Shown here in pieces: positions 5,832 through 10,723 of a stretch of 10,723 nucleotides of DNA. This stretch comes from UBA1067 sp963661055 (GTDB lineage: Bacteria > Verrucomicrobiota > Kiritimatiellia > RFP12 > UBA1067). Position 1 is the stretch's first letter. Every line of letters starts with the position of its first letter. Below the pieces are notes generated by a model, which was not told where the DNA came from, made no database searches, and was given only the letters and a program-made list of their open reading frames with translations. The translations under genes were made by a program, and so were the position numbers. The stretch covers positions 1 to 10,723 of the forward strand of contig CAVLAC010000078.1 in the NCBI GenBank assembly GCA_963661055.1, written 5' to 3'.

Positions 5832-7468
5832 TCTTTCCACATCCCTTCCTTAAGATAAGGGAGGATATTCCGCTCGAGTGTCGCGTCCAAGTCAAAAAGT
5901 GACGCGCCAGGGAACCCATACCGCCGCACCAAAGTGAGCTGCTCAATGACCTGCTTTGCCGAAAGCCGCGATTCGTTCGCCGTCACCCCTATACCCACAA
6001 TCGTCTTTCGGGCGTGCGCCTTATTCGCCGCGTGCTGCTCAAGAAAGGATGTGAACCGCCCCATATCTTCCGCATAGTCCATAGGGACGACATAGTCGAC
6101 GAGATTCGCCGTCAGCCACGCGTCCCAGTCCTGCCCAACTGCCGCGACGCAGGACGGATACTTCCCCAGCACCGCCGCCGTCAGCCACACGGGGCGACGG
6201 ACAATTTTCCGCGCGGCGACCATGAACTTAGAGACCGAAAGTGCCGCGTTAGCTGGGCGCTTACTGCGTTCGTACCAGCGCACGAAGTCCAAATGGATGC
6301 CCTGCACGGCATATTTGCCGCGAATCTCACTTATGGCACGCAAAATGTAGTTCTGGACATCCTCGTTCGAGGGGTCAAGGTACTCGGAAAGCGTTCCATC
6401 CGTCGTCTTGAGCCGCCAACCATTCTTCGCAAAGACGGCGAGCCGATTAGGAGTCCCCCGCGTCGCATTAAAGCAAAGAAGCCACGCGTGGACGCGAATT
6501 CCCGTCCCTTTCGCCGCCGCGAGGCAGGCTTTAAGCTGGTCGCCTTCCTGATCAAAGGTCTTCGAGCGCGGCAAAACATCCGAGGCATAGTGCGCAAACC
6601 CCGCGCCGCCGATGTTCACAAAGAGGTCCGTCACATTAGCGGACTTTAAAAGCTTCATCGTGCGCGGCCAGTCGCCAGGGTAGAGTCCGCACCCCGAATG
6701 GTCCCAGACGGCGTGAATTTCCCCCGCACGCGGCTTTTGAGCACGGGCAATCTTCCAAGTTTCTTGCTTTTCTTTCGCTTTTCGGGCATTATGGGCAGAA
6801 ATTGTCCAAAGTTCAGGCGCGACCACCCCAACGAGTGCACCCAGAAGGCGGGCTTTTAGGTCTTCATCGCCGTCCGCCGTAAGGATGTGGGTCATCCAAT
6901 AGCCATTCGCCGTCGAAATCCACGCCGCATCGCCCGTATTTTGTCCCTTGCGATCCGACCAAGTCGCCATAATGCGTCCCTTGCCCTTCAAAGGCACTGC
7001 CCGCTTAAGGACTGTTGAGGTTTGACGGATGGCGCTAGGCAGTCCCTCAGGGAAGGATACATGAAAGTTCATCTGACTCCACTGTCCAGGATAGGCGGCG
7101 GGCTTGTATCCGAGCACCTTAACCCCCATCAGCGCGGCAAGTTTGGGCGAAGCCGAATAGAAGACGACAAGCCGTCCGCCACGCTTGCAGTAGGCTTCGA
7201 GTGCCCGCATTTCTGCCGCGCTAGGCTCATCACAGCCCACCAAAAACGCGATCTTGGCGGACGCGAGCGCGGCATTTAGGCTCTCAGGTGTCGCGAGCGC
7301 GGCACTTACCTTCTCATTCGCAAGCCAACGGACGATATGCTTCGCGAGCGAAGTATAGTAGCCTGGCTCCTGCGCCACCACCACCACCTTCGCGGACGGT
7401 GCACAAAATCCCCTAAGGGCAACCCCAGCCAACAGCAGGAAAAGGATACTTCTCTTGAACAACTTCAT
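5828..7468 (-). CDS. Exported GHL10/DUF187-like glycoside hydrolase-type protein with N-terminal Rossmann-like domain
   Basis: 546 residues beginning with a signal peptide: KLFKR, then a hydrophobic core to about residue 18, with cleavage likely near 23. Residues about 26-200 (VVVVAQEPGYY, FLVGCDEPSAAEMRALEAYCKRGGRLVVFYS) look like a ThuA/class-I-glutamine-amidotransferase-type fold, as seen ahead of carbohydrate-active domains. From about 240 the pattern fits the GHL10 (PF02638) TIM barrel: HAVWDHSG, VTDLFVNIGGAGFAHYASDVLP, GTGIRVHAWLLCFN, VQGIHLDFVRWYE (likely acidic active-site strand), DYVVPMDYAEDM and GASLFDLDAT. GHL10 relatives such as E. coli DigH cut glycan strands of peptidoglycan, so envelope or polysaccharide glycan is a reasonable substrate guess only. 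ATG 7468 overlaps the toxin stop by one base (TGATG); a GTG at 7471 would also be in frame. The ribosome site is weak, implying coupling. Confidence 0.78.
   Translation of the reverse strand: MKLFKRSILFLLLAGVALRGFCAPSAKVVVVAQEPGYYTSLAKHIVRWLANEKVSAALATPESLNAALASAKIAFLVGCDEPSAAEMRALEAYCKRGGRLVVFYSASPKLAALMGVKVLGYKPAAYPGQWSQMNFHVSFPEGLPSAIRQTSTVLKRAVPLKGKGRIMATWSDRKGQNTGDAAWISTANGYWMTHILTADGDEDLKARLLGALVGVVAPELWTISAHNARKAKEKQETWKIARAQKPRAGEIHAVWDHSGCGLYPGDWPRTMKLLKSANVTDLFVNIGGAGFAHYASDVLPRSKTFDQEGDQLKACLAAAKGTGIRVHAWLLCFNATRGTPNRLAVFAKNGWRLKTTDGTLSEYLDPSNEDVQNYILRAISEIRGKYAVQGIHLDFVRWYERSKRPANAALSVSKFMVAARKIVRRPVWLTAAVLGKYPSCVAAVGQDWDAWLTANLVDYVVPMDYAEDMGRFTSFLEQHAANKAHARKTIVGIGVTANESRLSAKQVIEQLTLVRRYGFPGASLFDLDATLERNILPYLKEGMWKE
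7262..7309 (-). repeat. Two near-identical 18-bp units 30 bp apart (Ala-Ala-Leu repeat)
   Basis: The plus strand reads CGCGAGCGCGGCATTTAG at 7262-7279 and CGCGAGCGCGGCACTTAC at 7292-7309, with 15-16 of 18 positions shared. In the protein they give SAALATPESL and NAALASAK, ten residues apart. The second unit contains a reversed copy of the AGTGCCGCG word, the first its AATGCCGCG variant. Confidence 0.55.
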
Positions 7469-8091
7469 CACTTACTCTGCGAAAACTGACGGACAGCGAC
7501 CATTATCCGTTCTTTTGCCTGCTCCCAATCAAAAGGCTTCAAAATACGCGGCAAAGGTTCCATTTCAGCGTCCACAAAATAGGAAAGACTCCGCATAGCC
7601 AATACGGGATTCGCCTCAGGGTATTTCTCCCCGTACCATTTAAAGATTTCACCTAGAGAATATTGGTCTAATAAGAATGCCAAATCCACGAAATCCTTCC
7701 GAGTGCCGCGATTCGTAATGGCATTTATCTTCATTGCGGCAATGTCTTTTATGCCCGCCAATCGCACGCCATTCTCTTCTATTGCGGGCTCAAGCCAAGG
7801 ATACTCACTATAGTTAACACAGTCGACCTTAACGCCATCTACATAGTAGAACTGAAGTTTGCTACTACAGCCACTGTCTTTCCGTGTTTTGCCTACACGG
7901 CGAAGTGCCGCGAAAAGGTCCGCTTCAGGTGCCCAATCTCCAAAGAGGTCAAGGTCTACACTAATCCTATGCCCCAATTGCAAGGCGAGTGATGTGCCCC
8001 CAACAAGCCGCGTTTGTGCAAATTCAGGCTGGTTTTGGATGCTTTGGAGGAGCGAAAACGTCTCTGGGGCTATCGTTGCGAGGTGTAGCAT
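7468..8091 (-). CDS. AbiEii/AbiGii-family nucleotidyltransferase toxin
   Basis: 207 residues from ATG 8091. The hallmark of the AbiEii/AbiGii family (PF08843) is clear: LVGGTSLALQLGHRISVDLDLF (29-50), with the GG-T-S nucleotide-binding turn (31-34) and the metal-binding pair D46/D48. A third acidic residue, D90, sits in VDGVKVDCVNY, and the downstream basic/acidic motif is AAMKINAITNRGTRKDFVDLAFLL (K121, K132, D133, D136). Characterised AbiEii/MenT enzymes transfer nucleotides and block growth, and AbiE works against phage as a two-gene toxin-antitoxin system. All catalytic positions I can recognise are present, so the toxin looks intact. ATG 8091 has AAAGGAAGAG upstream and overlaps the antitoxin end by 22 bp; the TTG at 8124 is rejected. 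It also overlaps the next gene by one base, leaving no space for its own terminator. Base composition is lower in GC than the neighbours. Confidence 0.9.
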   Translation of the reverse strand: MLHLATIAPETFSLLQSIQNQPEFAQTRLVGGTSLALQLGHRISVDLDLFGDWAPEADLFAALRRVGKTRKDSGCSSKLQFYYVDGVKVDCVNYSEYPWLEPAIEENGVRLAGIKDIAAMKINAITNRGTRKDFVDLAFLLDQYSLGEIFKWYGEKYPEANPVLAMRSLSYFVDAEMEPLPRILKPFDWEQAKERIMVAVRQFSQSK

Positions 8092-8345
8092 CGAAAAGTC
8101 TCTTCCTTTACATTGCCTAGGCAAGCGGCGAAAGCTAGGGTTACGGGGTCGAGGGACCGCATTTGCTGTGCCTCAGAAATGACCACGGGCATCGTATAGA
8201 AGGCTATCATCTTACGCAAATCAGAGAGTGTGCCGCGCTCAAGAACGCGGCGGATCACATATCGCCGATGAAGTTGCTCATCGATTGTCTCAGGATCTAC
8301 ATCCCAAAACAATTCGGGCGAAAGCTCTCTGATAAACTCACTCAT
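8070..8345 (-). CDS. DUF6922-like small protein, likely antitoxin of the AbiEii pair
   Basis: A 91-residue protein: LSPELFWDVDPETIDEQLHRRYVIRRVLERGTLSDLRKMIAFYT, then LDPVTLAFAACLG near the end. This pattern (LFWD, a hydrophobic helix with VLERG, then a one-turn Tyr segment and a final LDP-x-TL) matches the small DUF6922-type proteins that often precede AbiEii-like toxins in Bacteroidota and relatives. That is recognition by memory, not by search. It is compact and probably helical, with no signal peptide and no obvious DNA-binding motif, unlike the winged-helix AbiEi antitoxin. ATG 8345 overlaps the lipoprotein stop as ATGA and lacks a good ribosome site, so synthesis probably depends on re-initiation. 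Its stop lies inside the toxin gene (22-bp overlap). This antitoxin-first order is the usual TA arrangement. The antitoxin function is inferred from context. Confidence 0.75.
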   Translation of the reverse strand: MSEFIRELSPELFWDVDPETIDEQLHRRYVIRRVLERGTLSDLRKMIAFYTMPVVISEAQQMRSLDPVTLAFAACLGNVKEETFRCYTSQR

Positions 8346-9223
8346 TTAGCGTTGAGGGCGTCGTTTACGCCGCGCCAGTAGCCAGTGCACTCGGCGACGG
8401 GCTCGAGGTTATCATCAAAGTCTTTCTCATACTCGAGCGAGCAAACGCCGCGATAGTTGATGGCGCGAATCGCCTTAATCACCTTCACATAGTCAATCTT
8501 GCCGCGCGGAAGCGGAATCGCCGCGCCATCAGGCTTGCCCACCTCGAAATTCTTGATGTGCATATCGAAGATGCGGTCGGCATAGCGGTAGATGGTCTCC
8601 ACGGGGTCCGTCCCACAGCCATATTCCCAGCCAACATCCATACAGAAGCCAATGCGGGTGTCGAGGTCGTGAATGAGCTCCCAGCCCGAAGCAACGGACG
8701 GGAACATCTTCGGCGAGGCGGGGCCGTGATTATGGATAGCATACCGAATCGTGCCATATTCCTTCACGAGCTTATCAATAACGAGCAGAAGTTCCCGCGA
8801 CCCTTCGCGCTTAGACCAAGTATCCTGCGCGTCCGTGGCGTTATAGGGTACGCCCACGACAAGATTCACCCCAAGACGCTTAGCAAAGTCAAACGCCCGC
8901 CGCGCTTCGGCTTCCGTCTTCATATAAATAGGTCCAATCGCGTACGGCTTAACTCCCGCCGCAGCACATTTCTCCTTGAAAACGGCAATATCCGTATCGG
9001 ACGCACTGAACGGCAAATGGAAATCCTTGACGCAGAGGTAATGAAGATCTGTCTTCTTCATAATATCGAGCGTCTCATCAATCGTGCGCCTGCACATCGT
9101 GAAGCCCGCGAGCCCCCACCGAGGTCCTTGCTCCTTTTCGGCATCCTTCGCACCCATCGAGAGGCATCCCCCCAACAAAAGTGCCGCGCCCAGCACACAA
9201 CCAACTTGCTTCAGAGTTTTCAT
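8342..9223 (-). CDS. Lipoprotein with sugar-phosphate isomerase/epimerase-type TIM barrel
   Basis: 293 residues. A type-II signal peptide is visible: positive start (MKTLKQ), hydrophobic core, and lipobox LLGGC with C20 as the lipidated residue. Position +2 is Leu, so outer-membrane sorting is expected by the E. coli rule. The rest is a xylose-isomerase-like (PF01261) barrel: WGLAGFTMCRRTIDETLDIMKKTDLHYLCVKDFHLPF, an AIHNHGP strand with H164/H166, GFCMDVGWE with D196, DMHIKNFE with H222, and GVCSLEYEKDFDDNL with E264. These are the Glu/Asp/His metal-ligand positions typical of sugar-phosphate isomerases and epimerases. Export as a lipoprotein is seen in some PVC and Bacteroidota members; the substrate is unknown and may be an unphosphorylated sugar. 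AAGGAG (9233-9238) sits nine bases ahead of ATG 9223, the best ribosome site in the block, so it probably leads the overlapping gene set. Confidence 0.88.
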   Translation of the reverse strand: MKTLKQVGCVLGAALLLGGCLSMGAKDAEKEQGPRWGLAGFTMCRRTIDETLDIMKKTDLHYLCVKDFHLPFSASDTDIAVFKEKCAAAGVKPYAIGPIYMKTEAEARRAFDFAKRLGVNLVVGVPYNATDAQDTWSKREGSRELLLVIDKLVKEYGTIRYAIHNHGPASPKMFPSVASGWELIHDLDTRIGFCMDVGWEYGCGTDPVETIYRYADRIFDMHIKNFEVGKPDGAAIPLPRGKIDYVKVIKAIRAINYRGVCSLEYEKDFDDNLEPVAECTGYWRGVNDALNAK

Positions 9224-9232
9224 TGCTATTCT

Positions 9233-9238
9233 CTCCTT
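9233..9238 (-). promoter_or_regulatory. Strong ribosome binding site AAGGAG of the lipoprotein gene
   Basis: AAGGAG on the minus strand nine bases before ATG 9223. It is the only canonical site in the five-gene overlapping block, consistent with this gene being the entry point for ribosomes. Confidence 0.65.
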
Positions 9239-9250
9239 ATAAGTATTGAG

Positions 9251-9267
9251 TTTAAACCTTGTTTAAA
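9251..9267. repeat. Inverted repeat TTTAAAC-CTT-GTTTAAA across a stop codon
   Basis: Perfect 7-bp arms with a 3-base centre. The outer arm contains the TAA stop (9265-9263) of the HARE/T5orf172 gene, and the element sits 28 bp upstream of the lipoprotein ATG. It has no T-tract and is AT-rich, so a rho-independent terminator is unlikely. An operator or a TTTAAA-type -35 element for the lipoprotein operon is possible. Function unproven. Confidence 0.4.
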
Positions 9268-10144
9268 GCGGATTCTTAGCGGTTTTCCAATCCTTGCAAA
9301 AGCCTTTTTCATCAAAGGCAAGCCCTGCCGCTTCCAATGGGGCACGCCATTTGGAGGTCTCTAGGCAACGCCTCCGCCCGCTCAGAAGCCCTTGGATTCC
9401 ACCAAAAGCGCCTTCATTTCCACCCTTTCGAGCAATTATCCTCGCGAGTTGCGCTTGAGTATGCCAATGCTCATTAGTATCAGCCACACTTTTCTTGGGG
9501 GAAATGCCCTTTAGAGTTGTTACATGAAGAACTTTTTGTCTCTTAAACACCTCGCAAATATTCGCTTCCTCATTAAAGGCTTCCGCCGCCTGGGTTAAAA
9601 GCCTTAAAGCCAATTCGGGGTCTATATTGAAGAATTCGCGACTTTTTCGAATACGAGCACCCGAATTAAGGGCATCAATCATCCCGTGCAAGAGCTTCTC
9701 AATGCGGCGGCGGTGCTTCGTGTGCAAAGTAGCATAAATCTCGAATGGCAAAGGAACTGCCGTGTTATCCAATTCCTTCGAGCGCGTATTCACAGGACGC
9801 TCTGTCATCCCAATCTTGACCCAATCCTTACGGAAACTTGGGTTCGTTAAGATGTATACATAACCAGAATCGTCTATCTTCGCCTCTTTCTTCGCCTTTT
9901 GCTGAGCATTAGCATACTCTTGACACTTCATTCCCTTCAAGGCGAAAACACCCGTGCCTACCTTTATAAAGCGCGAAGTATCCTTCTTCATATCCCTATA
10001 AATCGTGGAACCTACTGAATCACAAGGGGTTTTGCTTTTCGTTGCCCACAACTTCTCTTTAAGAATCAACTGGGTAATGTCTCGCGCGGAAAGCGGGAAT
10101 CCCGCTTCCTTCAAGACTTTTTCAATTGCATCTAGTATCCGCAT
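9263..10144 (-). CDS. HARE-type winged helix + T5orf172 (GIY-YIG-like) nuclease protein
   Basis: 293 residues. Residues 1-70 (RILDAIEKVLKEAGFPLSARDITQLILKEKLW, then VGSTIYRDMKKDTSRFIKVGTGVFAL) fit the HARE-HTH fold (PF05066) found in RNA-polymerase delta, ASXL and restriction-linked proteins. After a Lys/Ala-rich linker comes a T5orf172-like GIY-YIG domain (94-185): GYVYIL at 94-99 and VKIGMT at 109-114 are the two core strands, with R121, E149-x2-LH153 and REFF at 169-172 as the expected catalytic surroundings. The last about 70 residues (225-293: several Trp, QAQLARIIARKGGNEGAFGGIQGLLSGRR) I do not recognise. There is no methylase or helicase nearby. A role as a DNA-cutting or DNA-sensing accessory or defence protein is inference. 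It starts 6 bp after the sigma-54 activator with only a weak site, and its composition is more AT-rich than the pfl genes. Confidence 0.75.
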   Translation of the reverse strand: MRILDAIEKVLKEAGFPLSARDITQLILKEKLWATKSKTPCDSVGSTIYRDMKKDTSRFIKVGTGVFALKGMKCQEYANAQQKAKKEAKIDDSGYVYILTNPSFRKDWVKIGMTERPVNTRSKELDNTAVPLPFEIYATLHTKHRRRIEKLLHGMIDALNSGARIRKSREFFNIDPELALRLLTQAAEAFNEEANICEVFKRQKVLHVTTLKGISPKKSVADTNEHWHTQAQLARIIARKGGNEGAFGGIQGLLSGRRRCLETSKWRAPLEAAGLAFDEKGFCKDWKTAKNPL

Positions 10145-10150
10145 ACTCTT

Positions 10151-10723
10151 TTAGTTGATGCCGGCGCGGGCGAGGCGGTAGGTCATCATACGCGGCGAAA
10201 CGCCGAGCTCCCTTCCTGCCGCGCTACGGTTGCCGTCATGCCGCTTGAGGGCACTCTCCAAGATGCGCTTTTCCACAATGGCGAGCTGTTCATCCAAAGA
10301 AAGCGTCACATCGGGACGGAACGGATCTTCCGCGAACTCGGGTGCCTGCAGAGCGGGCGGCAAGTTATAGCTATGGACGCAATCATCCTTCGCCGTCAGA
10401 ACCGCACGCTCAATGCAATTCTCGAGCTCACGGACGTTCCCCGGCCACGCATATGCCTGAAGCATATTCACGGCGGGGGAGGAAATCCGCGTCACTCGCT
10501 TGCCATACTTCACATTCATCTTCGCGAGGAAGTGCTGTGCCAAAAGGACGACATCGCCTGTGCGGGACGCCAAATCAGGCATCGAGATGGGGAAGACCGA
10601 GAGGCGGTAGTAAAGATCCTCACGGAACAATTTCTGCGCCATCAGCTCTTCCAAATTGCGGCTCGTCGCGGCAATAAACCGCACATCACTACGCAATTCC
10701 TCATTCGAACCGACGCGGGAGAA
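10151..10723 (-). CDS. Sigma-54-dependent activator, C-terminal part (N-terminus outside window)
   Basis: 190 residues of an open frame entering from the right edge. It begins inside the AAA+ domain at FSRVGSNEELRSDVRFIAATSRNLEE, the strand-4/sensor-I region. REDLYYRLSVFPISMPDLASRTGDVVLLAQHFL follows, then the sensor-II motif AYAWPGNVRELENCIERAVL. The last about 45 residues form a Fis-type HTH: EKRILESALKRHDGNRSAAGRELGVSPRMMTYRLARAGIN. The LG-x-SPR-x3-YRL-x4-I pattern is closer to NifA than to NtrC. Such proteins hydrolyse ATP to open sigma-54 promoters, and the signal-sensing N-terminus is not visible. TAA at 10153-10151 is 6 bp before the HARE/T5orf172 gene, so the two may be one transcript. 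No sigma-54 promoter was seen ahead of any gene in the window, so its target lies elsewhere or is degenerate. Confidence 0.92.
   Translation of the reverse strand, partial: FSRVGSNEELRSDVRFIAATSRNLEELMAQKLFREDLYYRLSVFPISMPDLASRTGDVVLLAQHFLAKMNVKYGKRVTRISSPAVNMLQAYAWPGNVRELENCIERAVLTAKDDCVHSYNLPPALQAPEFAEDPFRPDVTLSLDEQLAIVEKRILESALKRHDGNRSAAGRELGVSPRMMTYRLARAGIN

Larger units (their letters stand above)
32..9188 (+). repeat. Dispersed 9-mer AGTGCCGCG, 12 copies
   Basis: Copies on the plus strand start at 32, 511, 1375, 1770, 1962, 5791, 6240, 7702, 7904 and 9180, and on the minus strand at 563-571 and 7299-7307. Nine are the 10-mer AAGTGCCGCG. About 0.1-0.2 copies would be expected from base composition. 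In coding regions it most often encodes Ala-Ala-Leu as GCG-GCA-CTT (eight copies). It also appears as GCG-CGG-CAC-T (32), CGC-GGC-ACT (7702) and AGT-GCC-GCG (7299-7307), so three frames are used, and one copy is intergenic. None lies in pflB, the HARE/T5orf172 gene or the sigma-54 activator. One-mismatch relatives are also frequent (for example AAATGCCGCG at 231 and 5575, AACTGCCGCG near 5050 and 6138, TGTGCCGCG near 824 and 8229). Function unknown. Confidence 0.8.

Noticed and set aside
5832..5840. GTG start of the BaiN-like gene at 5840
   Set aside because: ATG 5831 makes the standard ATGA overlap and is better spaced from GGAAGG.
7469..7471. GTG start of the GHL10-like gene at 7471
   Set aside because: ATG 7468 immediately follows and gives the same signal peptide; the difference is one residue.
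8092..8124. TTG start for the AbiEii toxin at 8124
   Set aside because: ATG 8091 has a good ribosome site and begins at the family-like N-terminus; the 11 extra residues (RQCKGRD) look like read-through of the antitoxin region.
32..9188. Classical Haemophilus uptake sequence AAGTGCGGT
   Set aside because: I found no exact AAGTGCGGT; the shared AAGTGC with the word seen here is probably coincidence.
8558..9364. Plus-strand open frame opposite the lipoprotein gene
   Set aside because: Antisense shadow that crosses gene boundaries, with no ribosome site or domain.
1..10723. CRISPR array, tRNA/rRNA, insertion sequence or integrase
   Set aside because: No regularly spaced long repeats, no cloverleaf-like sequence noticed, no transposase or recombinase motifs. 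The recurrent 9-mer is irregularly spaced and mostly inside genes.

Overview
Apart from a 10-12% minority of spacer, the window is solid coding sequence, and every gene I can support reads on the minus strand. So the order of transcription runs from high to low coordinates. The gene content points to an anaerobic, fermentative, Gram-negative-type bacterium. The signs are pyruvate formate-lyase with its activase, a lipoprotein with an outer-membrane-type lipobox, a GHL10/DUF187 glycosidase-like exported protein and a NifA-like sigma-54 activator. I would guess a Verrucomicrobiota/Kiritimatiellota/Lentisphaerota-like gut or sediment organism, but no taxonomic marker is present and this is inference.

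Layout in transcription order. (1) 10723-10151: C-terminal part of a sigma-54-dependent activator, cut by the window edge. It is followed after 6 bp by (2) 10144-9263, a protein combining a HARE-type winged helix, a T5orf172/GIY-YIG nuclease-like domain and an unassigned C-terminal module. (3) 9223-4722 is a chain of five genes in which each start overlaps the previous stop: a secreted lipoprotein with a sugar-phosphate isomerase/epimerase (AP-endonuclease-like) TIM barrel, a small DUF6922-like antitoxin candidate, an AbiEii-type nucleotidyltransferase toxin, a GHL10-like exported protein, and a BaiN/HI0933-type flavoprotein. (4) After a 147-bp gap carrying a plausible promoter and leader comes 4574-1, a second operon: pflB, pflA (4-bp gap), a UDP-glucuronate decarboxylase/UDP-xylose synthase (11-bp gap), and a DUF1275 (YoaK) membrane protein (12-bp gap) truncated by the left edge.

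How the genes fit together. pflB-pflA make and activate the glycyl-radical enzyme that splits pyruvate to acetyl-CoA and formate. The UDP-xylose synthase hitchhikes on that operon and would feed surface-polysaccharide synthesis. The overlapping block mixes exported carbohydrate-type proteins with a complete toxin-antitoxin pair. The antitoxin/toxin pair and the GIY-YIG gene look more AT-rich than their neighbours, suggesting transfer.

The least expected signal is not a gene. The 9-mer AGTGCCGCG occurs 12 times in 10.7 kb (about 0.1-0.2 expected by chance). Ten copies are in one orientation, they fall in several reading frames, and one forms most of an intergenic spacer. It behaves like a DNA-uptake-sequence or other genome-wide signature word, and I rate it the main lead.
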